DNA of 64,000 bases, taken from NCBI RefSeq assembly GCF_014230465.1, contig NZ_JAAXCY010000020.1:1-64000 (forward strand), written 5' to 3'. Positions within the stretch are counted from its first letter, which is position 1. Each line of letters starts with the position of its first letter. This DNA is from Pseudomonas cremoris. GTDB lineage: Bacteria; Pseudomonadota; Gammaproteobacteria; Pseudomonadales; Pseudomonadaceae. The translations under genes were made by a program, and so were the position numbers. Below are positions 1 to 8,418 of the stretch, piece after piece. The notes under the pieces are model-generated. The model saw only the letters and a program-made list of their open reading frames with translations. It had not been told where the DNA came from and searched no databases.

Positions 1-14
1 ACACGTCCCGCCGA

Positions 15-29
15 GCCGGCTTTGCCGGC
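15..29. terminator. Perfect GC hairpin downstream of the lipase-effector fragment
   Basis: GCCGGC-TTT-GCCGGC forms a six-pair stem with a three-base loop, about 70 bases beyond the stop of the minus-strand gene ending at 102. There is no clear run of T on the minus-strand side, so it could be a terminator or a REP-type palindrome. Confidence 0.4.
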
Positions 30-101
30 ACGATAATTACTAATCCCTTCAGCTAAGCATCTATCAAGAAGCGGGCATTGCTTCGCGTGCCATATCTAAA
101 A

Positions 102-1118
102 TCAACGTGTATTAGCGGGACGCTTACTGATAAACGCCTGAGTGTCGGTACCAAACTCAACATCGTCGAAAAAGTGCAAACGTGCTGGGTGCTCCTGGTT
201 CTTCTCCAACTCTGGCCTGTTCTGCGAATACAACTCAGGGTCGAAAGGCAGAATTTCGAAACGTCGCGAGTAGGGGACTTCTTCGTAGATAGGATAGAAA
301 CGCTGTTGTTGCTCCGCATCAAATCGCCAGGCTTCGTGATACCCCGATAGCTTTTCAGCAAAGAGATGACCCACGCTAGGGTCGAAGGGAAAGTGAACTT
401 TATCTGTAGGTCTTTCAGGTGGCACTTGCCCGAAGTCGCAGTAACTCAAGGTAGCCATCAGTGCCAATTGGTAAAGATTCAACGCACAGAAACTATCGTC
501 GGTGGAAAATATCGGGCGAAAGGCTCGCAACGGCCGAACCTCAAGAACGGTGTGCTGGTTGGGGAACAGCACGACTCCCGACAATGTCCGTTGCGGCGGG
601 CTGAATCCTAGTTCGGCCATCATTTTCAGGGCATGTCGTTGGGGACGAGAGCCCGTGGGTTCCACCGGGGGTAAATGAGCGATATGCCGAACAAGATCAC
701 TTACTTCAACCTGGTAGAACCTGTCCGCTTTGTTTTTCTTGGGATTACTTTTCGTTCGCTGACCATTTGCATTCGAAAAATGCGTTTTCTCCGCTCGAAA
801 TTGAAGCTCGGAAATTGGCAGCTGATACGTCTCACGCCCTCTCAGTTGCCTATATGGCTCCTCTTCCCCGGCATATTGTTCATTCAATGTGAGGACTACA
901 GGGCCGCAGTACAGGTTTTGTAGCTTGGCGCCTCCATCGCCATTTAGCCTACCTTCATACTGAACACCAGCACTGTCACAGACCGTAAACGGAAGACCGC
1001 CGTAAGGTTTTCCGTCGCCGACTTCATCCACTAGATTGAAACTCACCCAGGCTCCTCGTAATGAACACGCGGGCTTTTTGTCATCGAAAAAAGGTTGCTT
1101 CCATGCTTCCTGATCCAT
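102..1118 (-). CDS. N-terminal fragment of a T6SS lipase-family effector (probable pseudogene)
   Basis: The 338-residue product begins MDQEAWKQPFF and resembles the N-terminal half of the roughly 700-residue lipase (class 3) proteins often encoded beside vgrG in Pseudomonas. That resemblance is from memory of the family. In full-length members the alpha/beta-hydrolase domain, with its GHSLGG-type nucleophile elbow, follows shortly after a segment like DTQAFI. Here the frame ends eight codons after DTQAFIS. In the +1 frame the sequence continues with a lipase-like stretch (LIHVDFRYGT, then FLIDA) to a stop at about 53, which suggests a frameshift followed by deletion of the catalytic domain. 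The start has a good AAGGAG ribosome site. The gene lies three bases after the lipoprotein gene, in line with vgrG and the adaptor. The product should be catalytically inactive. A shorter protein with its own role cannot be excluded. Confidence 0.6.
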   Translation of the reverse strand: MDQEAWKQPFFDDKKPACSLRGAWVSFNLVDEVGDGKPYGGLPFTVCDSAGVQYEGRLNGDGGAKLQNLYCGPVVLTLNEQYAGEEEPYRQLRGRETYQLPISELQFRAEKTHFSNANGQRTKSNPKKNKADRFYQVEVSDLVRHIAHLPPVEPTGSRPQRHALKMMAELGFSPPQRTLSGVVLFPNQHTVLEVRPLRAFRPIFSTDDSFCALNLYQLALMATLSYCDFGQVPPERPTDKVHFPFDPSVGHLFAEKLSGYHEAWRFDAEQQQRFYPIYEEVPYSRRFEILPFDPELYSQNRPELEKNQEHPARLHFFDDVEFGTDTQAFISKRPANTR

Positions 1119-1121
1119 GAT

Positions 1122-1901
1122 TCACTCCTTGTTGCTACATGTTGGATAGATGTCGCATATCCGGCCGTCCGGCATTTTTATGGGTTTGAAGTCCGTAGTA
1201 TTGCCACCGCAATAACCAAACGTATCTTCAAAACTTTTACCCTTACAACGCTTCCACCCACCCGGCACAGCCACCCAGTTATCCTTAAAATAGGGCTGTT
1301 CCTCATCTGTCAGCGCCAGCACCATCCTGAGCTTTTTCCCCGCCAACTGGTCTCGCTGCGCCACACCTCCCGCAAGCCTTTGCCGCCCCGTTGCGTCTAA
1401 AGAGCGGCACTGCAAAATCTTCCTGATCATGTGGAGCGGGCCGATCGTTCGGAACAACCAATGACATCGTCCAACTAACGTTTGAACACCTGACTCAGGC
1501 ATACCGGTACCGTGATCCCAACGATCTCGAATACCGATAACTGCACGGTCTCCCCCCATATCCCAGAGGCGCACGCCCCATTTCGCACGAACGTCAAATT
1601 CCACACTGGTCAACACCGAAGGGCAGCCTTCAATTACTCGCGACAACGGCAAGTCAAAGCTCACTCGTTCAGCCTCAGGTTTGTATTGAGTGATTAACAC
1701 CTTGCGCTCCGGCGTCCTGCCCCGACGTTGAGGTAACGTGCAGGTTTCCCCTGCTGCTGGGCTGTACTCGGCGACGGCGACAAAACGAAACTGCGCCGGT
1801 AAATCCACCTCCAACGTAAAACTGTCAACCGGCCTGCTCGCACACCCAGCAAGCCCCGCCATTCCCAGCGCAACCAACACATTCAACCTTCGCCTACTCA
1901 T
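1122..1901 (-). CDS. Lipoprotein, probable immunity protein of the T6SS lipase effector
   Basis: This 259-residue protein starts with a short basic and hydrophobic signal and a lipobox LAGC (Cys20), so it should be a periplasm-facing lipoprotein. The mature part has several cysteines (a pair near YCGG and one each near CDIY and CSNK) but no domain I recognise. It overlaps the DUF4123 gene by 8 bases and is followed after 3 bases by the lipase-type effector fragment. Lipases delivered by T6SS act on membranes in the periplasm and are usually neutralised by a cognate periplasmic or lipoprotein immunity factor, so position and topology support an immunity role. That role is inferred from context, not from a sequence motif. 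Confidence 0.6.
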   Translation of the reverse strand: MSRRRLNVLVALGMAGLAGCASRPVDSFTLEVDLPAQFRFVAVAEYSPAAGETCTLPQRRGRTPERKVLITQYKPEAERVSFDLPLSRVIEGCPSVLTSVEFDVRAKWGVRLWDMGGDRAVIGIRDRWDHGTGMPESGVQTLVGRCHWLFRTIGPLHMIRKILQCRSLDATGRQRLAGGVAQRDQLAGKKLRMVLALTDEEQPYFKDNWVAVPGGWKRCKGKSFEDTFGYCGGNTTDFKPIKMPDGRICDIYPTCSNKE

Positions 1902-2727
1902 CCCGTTCCCTCATCAAACGCCACTGTTTCACTACTCGTTCAAAGTGATCTCCCGACGCCTCTCCTGGCATCGGTTGCCACCGAATGACACTGCTGCGAG
2001 TAGCCTCCTCTAACCTTCGCACCACCAAAAACTCCAGTTGCGAAGGCTCCCGCCATTGCCAGGCATGGGCCTGCATCAGCACCTGGGTCAGCCAGACCCT
2101 CGGGTCCTGGAATTCCATCAATGCCGCCAGGTCTTCACTGTGCTCGGCCAGCAGGTAGCGCAGGACATTCGCGTGCAGGATGGCGCTGGCGTGAGGGTTG
2201 GGGATGTTTAGCCAGGGAGCGGAATCGGGCACTGGATAATCGCCGGGGCTCGGGTTGTTACGGCTGTGCCAACCGCCTTCATGCCAGTAGCACACGCTGA
2301 TCAACGGCCCGAGGAATGCCGGCCAGTGCTCCGGTGCAAGATGGTTCAATGCTCGCGCCAGCGTGCGATTGTCGTGAAAGCGGTACAACGCCGGATTATC
2401 CTGCGGCCCTACCAGCAATCGGTCGCGCCAGTGTCGAGTCACGCCCGCCAGGTCCTCGCTGGGCAAACTGCCCAGCCAGCCCGCATTCGTCTCAGGTCGT
2501 TGCAAAAGGTCGAGCAACCCGGGCTCGCTCATTTGTTGCAGCAGCACGATCATCGGGCCCCTCGTCTTCAGTTCCGCCACAACGGTCCCGGCATAGAAGC
2601 TGCAATATTGCGACACGGTGCGCACCTCCAGCAGCGACTGGCATACGTCGTTGTCACCCTCAAGAACCAGGCACAACCGGTGTCCAGCCTGTTGCTGCCG
2701 AGCCATCCATGGGTAGGGAAGGTTCAT
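1894..2727 (-). CDS. DUF4123 T6SS effector chaperone/adaptor (Tap/TEC type)
   Basis: The 277-residue protein has the DUF4123 layout: an N-terminal alpha/beta half with hydrophobic strands, then the segment LYRFHDNRTLARAL (around residues 125-138), matching the family's characteristic RF-(H/Y)-D-P-R region, and a helical C-terminal half. Family members load a specific effector onto the VgrG spike. The ATG shares one base with the vgrG stop (TGATG), so translation is probably coupled. It sits exactly between vgrG and the immunity/effector pair, as expected for a dedicated loader of the lipase-type cargo. Confidence 0.85.
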   Translation of the reverse strand: MNLPYPWMARQQQAGHRLCLVLEGDNDVCQSLLEVRTVSQYCSFYAGTVVAELKTRGPMIVLLQQMSEPGLLDLLQRPETNAGWLGSLPSEDLAGVTRHWRDRLLVGPQDNPALYRFHDNRTLARALNHLAPEHWPAFLGPLISVCYWHEGGWHSRNNPSPGDYPVPDSAPWLNIPNPHASAILHANVLRYLLAEHSEDLAALMEFQDPRVWLTQVLMQAHAWQWREPSQLEFLVVRRLEEATRSSVIRWQPMPGEASGDHFERVVKQWRLMRERDE

Positions 2728-4730
2728 CAGGCGACCCTCCCATCACTGTCGCGACAGCCTTCGCATACCGGGCAAAAGTCCGCCCCCAGCAGCCTCGCCA
2801 AACCCATGATGGAGCCTTGCGCTGCACAAACGTTCTGCACAGCAGCAACCCGGGGATTCGCGAGCTGGGTAGATGACGGTAAACCGCCCAGCGTAATAGG
2901 CCGGCTGCTGAAAATACCGCCCGCCTGGATGACCAGATGCTCCCCGCCGGCCTTGAGGCTCAGTTGTGCGCCAGCATCGATCACCAAGCAGGCACCGGAC
3001 ATGAGGTGAAGCTGTTGCCCTGCCTCAACCACCAGCGTTTGCCCCACGTGCATGCGGCTATCGCCTTGTACATCCAGATAGTCGCTCGCCCTGAGAACGA
3101 CTTTACGGTCGCCAGCGATATGACGATGCTCCTCGTTCTCCAGGTGAACCGTGCTCAGGCCCCGGATGACTTCACGTCGCTGCCCCGCTACCTCAAGACG
3201 GCTGTCATGACCAACGTGTTGCTCCAGGTCGCGTTGCGCGCGCAGGTAGATAAGTTCCTCGCCACGGCGGTCCTCCAGGTGCAGCTCGTTGGCGCCGGCG
3301 GCGCCCGGGCTGCTGCGACTTCTCAATACGCTGCGGGTCTTGTATCGGGGTAACGGGTAGGCCGGTTGTTGCGATGCATTCGGCAGGCAACCGTTGATCA
3401 GTGGTTGGTCCGGGTCGCCTTCAAGGAAGGTGACCAGTACTTCCATACCCACTCGCGGGATCATCATGGCGCCAAAACCGTCACCGGCCCAACCGGACGC
3501 GACCCGCACCCAGCAGCTGCTCTTGTCATCGTTCTTGTCCAGGCGGTCCCAGTGAAAGCGCACCTTCACTCGTCCGTATGCGTCACAGTGCACCTCCTCG
3601 CCCGCCGGCCCGGTGACCGTTGCGGTCTGGCTGCCGTTGATGGTCGGCTTGGGATGTTTAAGGGGCGGTCGATACGTTGCACGCCAGGGTGTGGCGGTGA
3701 ACCGGTTGCGATAGCCCTGGAATGTGTGAGCGTCGCAAGTGGCCTCCTCCAACACCTGTGGTTGATAGCCCTCGTGACGTATAGAGGTGATCAGCCACAG
3801 GTCGTTGCAGGCAAGATCGGGATGGTCACGCAGCTCAAGGAAATGCCCGCTGCGCAGGACCGCTTGATCACTCTTGCCCAACGCGCGAAAACGGTCGCTT
3901 TGATGGCGTTCCAGCCCCCGACGCGCCAGGCGCTGGCCTCGCGCACGGCCAGTAAAACCTGAGGGGTAGTGATAATCCTCAAGCGGTTGTGTCGACACGG
4001 GCCCGGCGCTGTCTTGCAGGCGTAGCGAAGGGTGTTCGAAGTCATGATCCCGGCGCACTGTCTTTTGGCCGCGAGTAGCCAAGCGCACATCAAAACGCTG
4101 GATAACCTGCGTCTCGGCTTGCGGCCCACCCGCAGCGCAATAACGCTGCGCGGGCAACCGGCGGAAAACCGTCTGGTCGTCACCAAACACCAGCAGATGA
4201 GCATCCTGGGTATGGCGAAAGTGATAATGAATCCCCTCCTCTTCACACAGCCGCTGGATGAAGTGCAGGTCGCTTTCGGCGTACTGCACGCAGAACGTTC
4301 GCGGTGGATAAACCACGGGACCCAATTCAAACACGTAGGCGTCAGCCAGGATGCCGTGGTGCTCAAGGACCTGCGCGATGATCTGCGGCACGCTGCGCTG
4401 CTGGAAAATCCGATGGTCCCGACGATAGGCGAGGCACGCTAGCCGTGGCGCTAAGGTCAGGTGATAACGGGTGAGCCGTCGCCCTGGATCATCCCGGCCA
4501 ATGGCATGAACCACGCCATGCAGGCCTTCGTTCACCTCGCCGAAATCCAGGTAGGCGGGTTGATGAAGCAATGCCTCCAGGTCAAGGGCAGGGTTTTCAC
4601 TGACCCACTGCACCTGGATGAAATACGGTTGATCGAGGGCCTCACTGCCTTTAAAGGCAAGCACCTGAAAGTCGTTATTTAAACCTGGAAATACCAACTT
4701 GAAACGTGACGAAACAAACGCGCTATCCAT
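2727..4730 (-). CDS. vgrG: T6SS spike protein VgrG
   Basis: This 667-residue VgrG (TssI) forms the puncturing tip of the type VI secretion system. Residues 1 to about 380 are the gp27-like base, including the CEEEGIHYHF segment typical of VgrGs. Residues of about 390-460 are the gp5 OB-fold, with HCDAYGRVKVRFHWDR and CWVRVASGWAG. A beta-helix of repetitive short strands follows (about 490-600). The C-terminus has a CxxCxxC cluster (Cys653, Cys656, Cys659) that could bind a metal or dock cargo. No fused enzymatic domain is seen. It heads a four-gene minus-strand unit with its own adaptor, immunity-like protein and cargo fragment. No structural T6SS genes are in the window, so this is an orphan vgrG module that would rely on a T6SS elsewhere. 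Confidence 0.95.
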   Translation of the reverse strand: MDSAFVSSRFKLVFPGLNNDFQVLAFKGSEALDQPYFIQVQWVSENPALDLEALLHQPAYLDFGEVNEGLHGVVHAIGRDDPGRRLTRYHLTLAPRLACLAYRRDHRIFQQRSVPQIIAQVLEHHGILADAYVFELGPVVYPPRTFCVQYAESDLHFIQRLCEEEGIHYHFRHTQDAHLLVFGDDQTVFRRLPAQRYCAAGGPQAETQVIQRFDVRLATRGQKTVRRDHDFEHPSLRLQDSAGPVSTQPLEDYHYPSGFTGRARGQRLARRGLERHQSDRFRALGKSDQAVLRSGHFLELRDHPDLACNDLWLITSIRHEGYQPQVLEEATCDAHTFQGYRNRFTATPWRATYRPPLKHPKPTINGSQTATVTGPAGEEVHCDAYGRVKVRFHWDRLDKNDDKSSCWVRVASGWAGDGFGAMMIPRVGMEVLVTFLEGDPDQPLINGCLPNASQQPAYPLPRYKTRSVLRSRSSPGAAGANELHLEDRRGEELIYLRAQRDLEQHVGHDSRLEVAGQRREVIRGLSTVHLENEEHRHIAGDRKVVLRASDYLDVQGDSRMHVGQTLVVEAGQQLHLMSGACLVIDAGAQLSLKAGGEHLVIQAGGIFSSRPITLGGLPSSTQLANPRVAAVQNVCAAQGSIMGLARLLGADFCPVCEGCRDSDGRVA

Positions 4731-5031
4731 CCGCTGTTACCCGCCATCCATTTTCCATACTGAAAGACTCTTTTCGCTCAACTTGAATAAGTTGCCGAGA
4801 AAAAGTCGCCTGAACGCCAGGAAGCTTAGCGATTTCAGACAGGAATCGGCCGCCACAAAATAAAAAAGAAGTTTCGTACAAAGAAGCTGCAAGTATCTTT
4901 TTACTAAATAAAAGCTCACCCAGCATCCACGCCTTATTAATAAGAAAGGCCCTACGCCGACTTAGTATTTTAGGAACTTACTAATAGAGAATCAGCTGAC
5001 ACTAAGTTAAGCCGTCAGCTGCTTTAAAAGC
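4731..5031. other. AT-rich gene-free stretch upstream of vgrG
   Basis: These 301 bases hold no convincing gene: short ORFs are present but lack ribosome sites and family features. Base composition is visibly more AT-rich than the surroundings. The stretch must contain the vgrG promoter, but I could not place a confident sigma70 or sigma54 site. The dapF-like gene's terminator-like hairpin lies at its far end. Confidence 0.5.
4993..5021 (-). terminator. Terminator-like hairpin after the DapF-like gene
   Basis: CAGCTGAC pairs with GTCAGCTG around a 13-base loop, 11 bases past the stop of the minus-strand gene ending at 5032. No strong T-run follows, so intrinsic termination is only moderately supported. 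Confidence 0.4.
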
Positions 5032-6018
5032 TCACACTTGCAGGCGCGCAGTCCCGAACAGGCTGACGCTCAGCAACGTCTCGCCTTGAGCAAACAACCT
5101 CACCGGCGCAGTGCCGCCTGGCATTGTCACGGCGATTTCGCCAGCCTCGACCCAACCCGCGCGCCACGCCGCACAGGCCACCGCACTGGCGCTGGTCCCG
5201 GAAGACGCGGTGGGGCCCTCGCCGCGCTCGAACACGCGGGCGATCACACGGTTGTCGGACTGCCGGGCAGCCCATTGCAAATTGACCCCAGCCCTGCAGG
5301 GCTGGCCACCGCCCACTGGGGGAGCAAAGGCAATCGCCTGTAGGGGGGCGAACAGTGGCGGTTGCTGCATCTGTTGATTGTCCGGCAATGCCGACGCTTG
5401 CTCGACCAGCGTCACACAATGTGGGTTACCCACCCGCACAAATTGGCTACAAGCCCATTGCGGGTTGATCGCGGCCAGTTCGGTCACATGACTGAGCTCA
5501 ACCCCGCCCAGGAGCGTTTGCTCCACGCCCTGTGCGCCCACCGCGACCGGACCGAACTCGGGTGTACCCAACGCCAACCAAAACCCCTCGGTGTGCTCGT
5601 ACACCGCTGGCTCAACCTGAGTGGCCACGGGGGATGGCGCATCCGATTTGTCGTGATGCACCCGCAGCTCACACGCTTCGGTCATCAAGCCTGCGTCACT
5701 GAGTGCCTGGGCGAAGATGGTCAACCCGTTACCACTACGTTCGGCCAGGGAACCGTCGGTGTTGACGATCAGCAGGTCAAACGGTGGTTCGGCCTGGAAT
5801 GGGCCGACCAACAGACCGTCACAACGGTGAGCCTTGCCAGCAACCGGACGCGGACGGGAATCCCAGCCGCATTCGGACGCTACAGCGGACAATGTCCATG
5901 ACGCACGATCACGCGCTGCCTGCGTTGCGCTCTGAGCAACCGCGATGCCCTGCTGACGCAGGACCTCGGGGCTGACTACCCCGTAAATATTGCCCCGCGC
6001 ATCGTAGAACATCGTCAT
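5032..6018 (-). CDS. DapF-like (diaminopimelate epimerase family) protein lacking both catalytic cysteines
   Basis: The 328-residue protein carries the DapF fold signatures: NTDGS-LAE-R-S-GNG for the first active-site loop, GNPHCV in the middle, and ERGEGPTASSGTSASA for the second loop. In true diaminopimelate epimerases the two loops carry the proton-transfer cysteines (CGNG and ACG-G-A). Here both are serine. The glycine-rich scaffold is kept, so ligand binding is plausible, but two-cysteine racemisation as in DapF is not. It may act on another amino or hydroxy acid, or bind ligand without catalysis. It is transcribed divergently from an MFS gene 215 bases away. Two in-frame ATGs (6018 and 6012) are possible starts. 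It is unlikely to be the housekeeping dapF. Confidence 0.75.
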   Translation of the reverse strand: MTMFYDARGNIYGVVSPEVLRQQGIAVAQSATQAARDRASWTLSAVASECGWDSRPRPVAGKAHRCDGLLVGPFQAEPPFDLLIVNTDGSLAERSGNGLTIFAQALSDAGLMTEACELRVHHDKSDAPSPVATQVEPAVYEHTEGFWLALGTPEFGPVAVGAQGVEQTLLGGVELSHVTELAAINPQWACSQFVRVGNPHCVTLVEQASALPDNQQMQQPPLFAPLQAIAFAPPVGGGQPCRAGVNLQWAARQSDNRVIARVFERGEGPTASSGTSASAVACAAWRAGWVEAGEIAVTMPGGTAPVRLFAQGETLLSVSLFGTARLQV

Positions 6019-6233
6019 GGTGCTGCCTGCCAGAGAGTTTTCATCGGTTAGTCCGTTCGTTCACCTACACACTTGGCTGGCAGCGTATTACAGAACAGGC
6101 CTGGTGTGGGCAGCGACCCTGCAAGTCGTTATTCACCGAAAGCAGGCAGGGAACCCGGCTCGCACGGCGCGGCCTGATGTGCAAGGATGTCGCGCCGGAC
6201 ATCGTTCTCTGAACGCAAAACCAAGGATTTTTC

Positions 6234-7385
6234 ATGACTGCCATCCCCACCCCAGCGCCCGTGGTTCCCGGGCGGCTGGAGCAAATGTCGACGCGTATCG
6301 CATTTTTCATCGCAGGCTTCGGCATTGCCGCCTGGGCGCCGTTGGTGCCGTATGCAAAGGCCCGCGCCGAACTCAATGAAGGCACGCTGGGGTTATTGCT
6401 CTTGTGCCTGGGCGTCGGCTCTATCATCGCCATGCCGGCGGCCGGTGCGTTGGCATCGCGCTTTGGCTGCCGACGGGTGCTGAGCGCCGGGACGATCATG
6501 ATCTGCCTGGCACTGCCAATGCTGGCCACCGTCAGTTCGATTCCGTTGTTGATGGTTGGGTTATTCCTGTTTGGCGCCGGTCTGGGCACGGTGGATTCCA
6601 CGGTCAATTTGCAGGCGGTGATTGTCGAGCGGGCCAGTGGCAAAACCATGATGTCGGGCTTTCACGGGCTGTTCAGCCTTGGCGGGATTGTCGGTGCGGC
6701 GGGGGTCTCGGGGTTGCTGGGGCTGGGGCTGTCACCGCTACAGGCAACACTGGTGGTGATCGTGATCACGCTGGCAGCGCTGTTCAAGGCGGCGCCCCAC
6801 TTGTTGCCTTACGGCAGTGAGAGCTCAGGACCCGCCTTTGCGGTGCCCCACGGCGTGGTGCTGTTTATCGGGTGCCTGTGTTTCATCGTGTTCCTGGCCG
6901 AAGGTGCGGTACTCGACTGGAGCGCAGTGTTCCTCAGTGCCGAGCGCGGTCTGGATGAAGCCTATGCAGGCCTGGGCTACGCAGCCTTTGCCCTGACCAT
7001 GACCGCCGGGCGCCTGACCGGTGATGCCATTGTGCGGCGCCTGGGCGCAACCCGGGTGATCGTGATCGGCGGCGCGCTGGCCACCGTGGGGATGCTGCTT
7101 ACCACCCTGCTGCCAGCCTGGGAAACCGCATTGTTGGGGTATGCACTAGTGGGCGCGGGCTGCTCGAATATCGTGCCGGTGTTGTATACCGCCGTGGGCA
7201 AGCAAAAGGTCATGCCCGAACACATCGCGGTACCAGCCATCACGACCCTCGGTTACGCCGGCATCCTCGCGGGCCCGGCAATGATCGGTTTTATCGCCCA
7301 CGGCAGCAGCCTGAATACGGCCTTTGTATTGATCGCACTGTTGCTGGCAGGCGTGGCCATCAGCGGCAAGATTCTCAAGGTGTAA
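6234..7385 (+). CDS. MFS transporter, YbjJ-like
   Basis: This 383-residue inner-membrane protein has about twelve hydrophobic segments and a basic loop between the second and third helices (ASRFGCRRV). Its general sequence style is that of the YbjJ/fucose-permease-like branch of the major facilitator superfamily. The substrate is unknown. The ATG is preceded by AAGGATTTTTC. The gene is divergent from the DapF-like gene and ends in a clear hairpin. The pair could handle a shared metabolite, but that is only suggested by position. Confidence 0.8.
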   Translation: MTAIPTPAPVVPGRLEQMSTRIAFFIAGFGIAAWAPLVPYAKARAELNEGTLGLLLLCLGVGSIIAMPAAGALASRFGCRRVLSAGTIMICLALPMLATVSSIPLLMVGLFLFGAGLGTVDSTVNLQAVIVERASGKTMMSGFHGLFSLGGIVGAAGVSGLLGLGLSPLQATLVVIVITLAALFKAAPHLLPYGSESSGPAFAVPHGVVLFIGCLCFIVFLAEGAVLDWSAVFLSAERGLDEAYAGLGYAAFALTMTAGRLTGDAIVRRLGATRVIVIGGALATVGMLLTTLLPAWETALLGYALVGAGCSNIVPVLYTAVGKQKVMPEHIAVPAITTLGYAGILAGPAMIGFIAHGSSLNTAFVLIALLLAGVAISGKILKV

Positions 7386-7396
7386 AAAATACCGCG

Positions 7397-7422
7397 CAAA
7401 GCCAGGGCGCTACCTGGCTTTG
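7397..7422. terminator. Bidirectional terminator hairpin between convergent genes
   Basis: CAAAGCCAGG pairs perfectly over ten bases with CCTGGCTTTG around a six-base loop. It lies 12 bases after the MFS stop and overlaps the 3' end of the convergent minus-strand gene, so it probably serves both. Confidence 0.65.
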
Positions 7423-7958
7423 TACATCTCATATTGTTCCAGCCAGCGTTCCAGGCTTTTATTGCTGAGGCACCCTTCATGCCTGGGTCGACCAAACAGA
7501 CGGGGGTAATTGGCGCGTTCCAGCGAACGCAACAATCCCGGCCGTTCAATGATGTTTTTGGCCGTGTAGACACAATGTTCGCTGTACTTTTTACTGGGCA
7601 GCCCGGTAGCAGGCTCCAATTTCGGCAACCCCTGGGCATCGGTATCGTCAGGATCATTCATCACCGCTCTAAGGAGGATGATGTCCACATACTCCAACGC
7701 ATCAAAAAAACCTGCTCGATCCTTGGTCGTGTCCTTCAACTGCTTGAAATAGCCTTGCAGCGCCTGGACGACCTTGGCGTTGCACTGGCCGTGAAAAGGG
7801 TCTTGGCTGTAGACGCAGGGGGAACTGTTGCCCCGCAACGCTGCTGCCGCCGCCTTTAGGCTGTCGCGGGTTATGAAGCCCTCGAAATCGATGATTGCGT
7901 CGTTCAACAGCGGGCGTTTGAGAATCTCCCTGACCACCAGGATAATGCGGTCCCGCAC
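7410..7958 (-). CDS. C-terminal part of a frameshifted type III secretion-associated protein (HrpF/NolX-like repeats)
   Basis: This 182-residue frame starts only at a GTG just past the stop of the frame ending at 7960. Its opening residues (VRDRIILVVREILKRPLL) are what is expected to follow the upstream frame's RRIAAQELAGD, judging by the repeats of the neighbouring 347-residue protein (RLARALLQRPEL after IERVAGQ). The two frames therefore look like one gene broken by a frameshift. The rest contains a second helical repeat with ILLRAV and a final IIERPGLL...GCLSNKSLERWL unit. Such EF-hand-like helical repeats occur in HrpF/NolX/HrpK-type translocon or effector proteins. GTG-initiated, translationally coupled expression cannot be excluded. 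Confidence 0.5.
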   Translation of the reverse strand: MRDRIILVVREILKRPLLNDAIIDFEGFITRDSLKAAAAALRGNSSPCVYSQDPFHGQCNAKVVQALQGYFKQLKDTTKDRAGFFDALEYVDIILLRAVMNDPDDTDAQGLPKLEPATGLPSKKYSEHCVYTAKNIIERPGLLRSLERANYPRLFGRPRHEGCLSNKSLERWLEQYEMYKAR

Positions 7959-7959
7959 G

Positions 7960-8322
7960 TTAATCTCCAGCCAGCTCTTGCGCAGCGATTCTGCGCAGAG
8001 ACGATTGCGTCAAGCGCCCCTCCTTGAAAAAAGAATGCAGTTCACCAAAGTGCTTATCCAGTTCGCTCGCCAATTGGCTATCAGTCGAATGCGGGCCGGG
8101 TGGGGTGGTATTCGCGCGAACAACCGGCGCACTCTGTAACGCCTGATAGCGCAGCGACGACAAGGCACCACGACACACCGCGTGTTGGCTCGGCTGCACA
8201 TCCCACGCAATGCGTTGATCATCGCAAGGGTTATGGGCGATGGGCATTGCCACAGTTGAACGCTCATCTACCCCACCTCTAACCAGCGGTATTGCGAGAG
8301 GTGTTACACCATTAATTGTCAT
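7960..8322 (-). CDS. N-terminal part of the same type III secretion-associated protein
   Basis: This 120-residue frame has an ATG with a good ribosome site (GGAGATGAAGA) and a polar, signal-peptide-free N-terminus like those of type III substrates. It ends in a repeat, ASELDKHFGELHSFFKEGRLTQSSLRRIAA, that matches ARELLDNFDAFRDSSCRTYITKQDIERVAG of the 347-residue neighbour. The stop at 7960-7962 falls in the middle of a repeat unit that continues in another frame from 7958. An hrp-box-like promoter lies about 97 bases upstream (8419-8446). The gene is probably a HrpL-type regulon member whose reading frame is now broken. Confidence 0.55.
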   Translation of the reverse strand: MTINGVTPLAIPLVRGGVDERSTVAMPIAHNPCDDQRIAWDVQPSQHAVCRGALSSLRYQALQSAPVVRANTTPPGPHSTDSQLASELDKHFGELHSFFKEGRLTQSSLRRIAAQELAGD

Positions 8323-8418
8323 TCTTCATCTCCAGCCATTTACGTATACACGCTTGTCTGGCAGCCACGAAAAGATGGCCAAAGTCATCCAATAGACCCC
8401 AGTGAAGCGCGCCATCGA

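Noticed and set aside
4723..4926. 67-codon minus-strand frame upstream of and overlapping the vgrG start
   Set aside because: No ribosome site and no recognisable domain, so it is more likely vgrG leader sequence than a gene.
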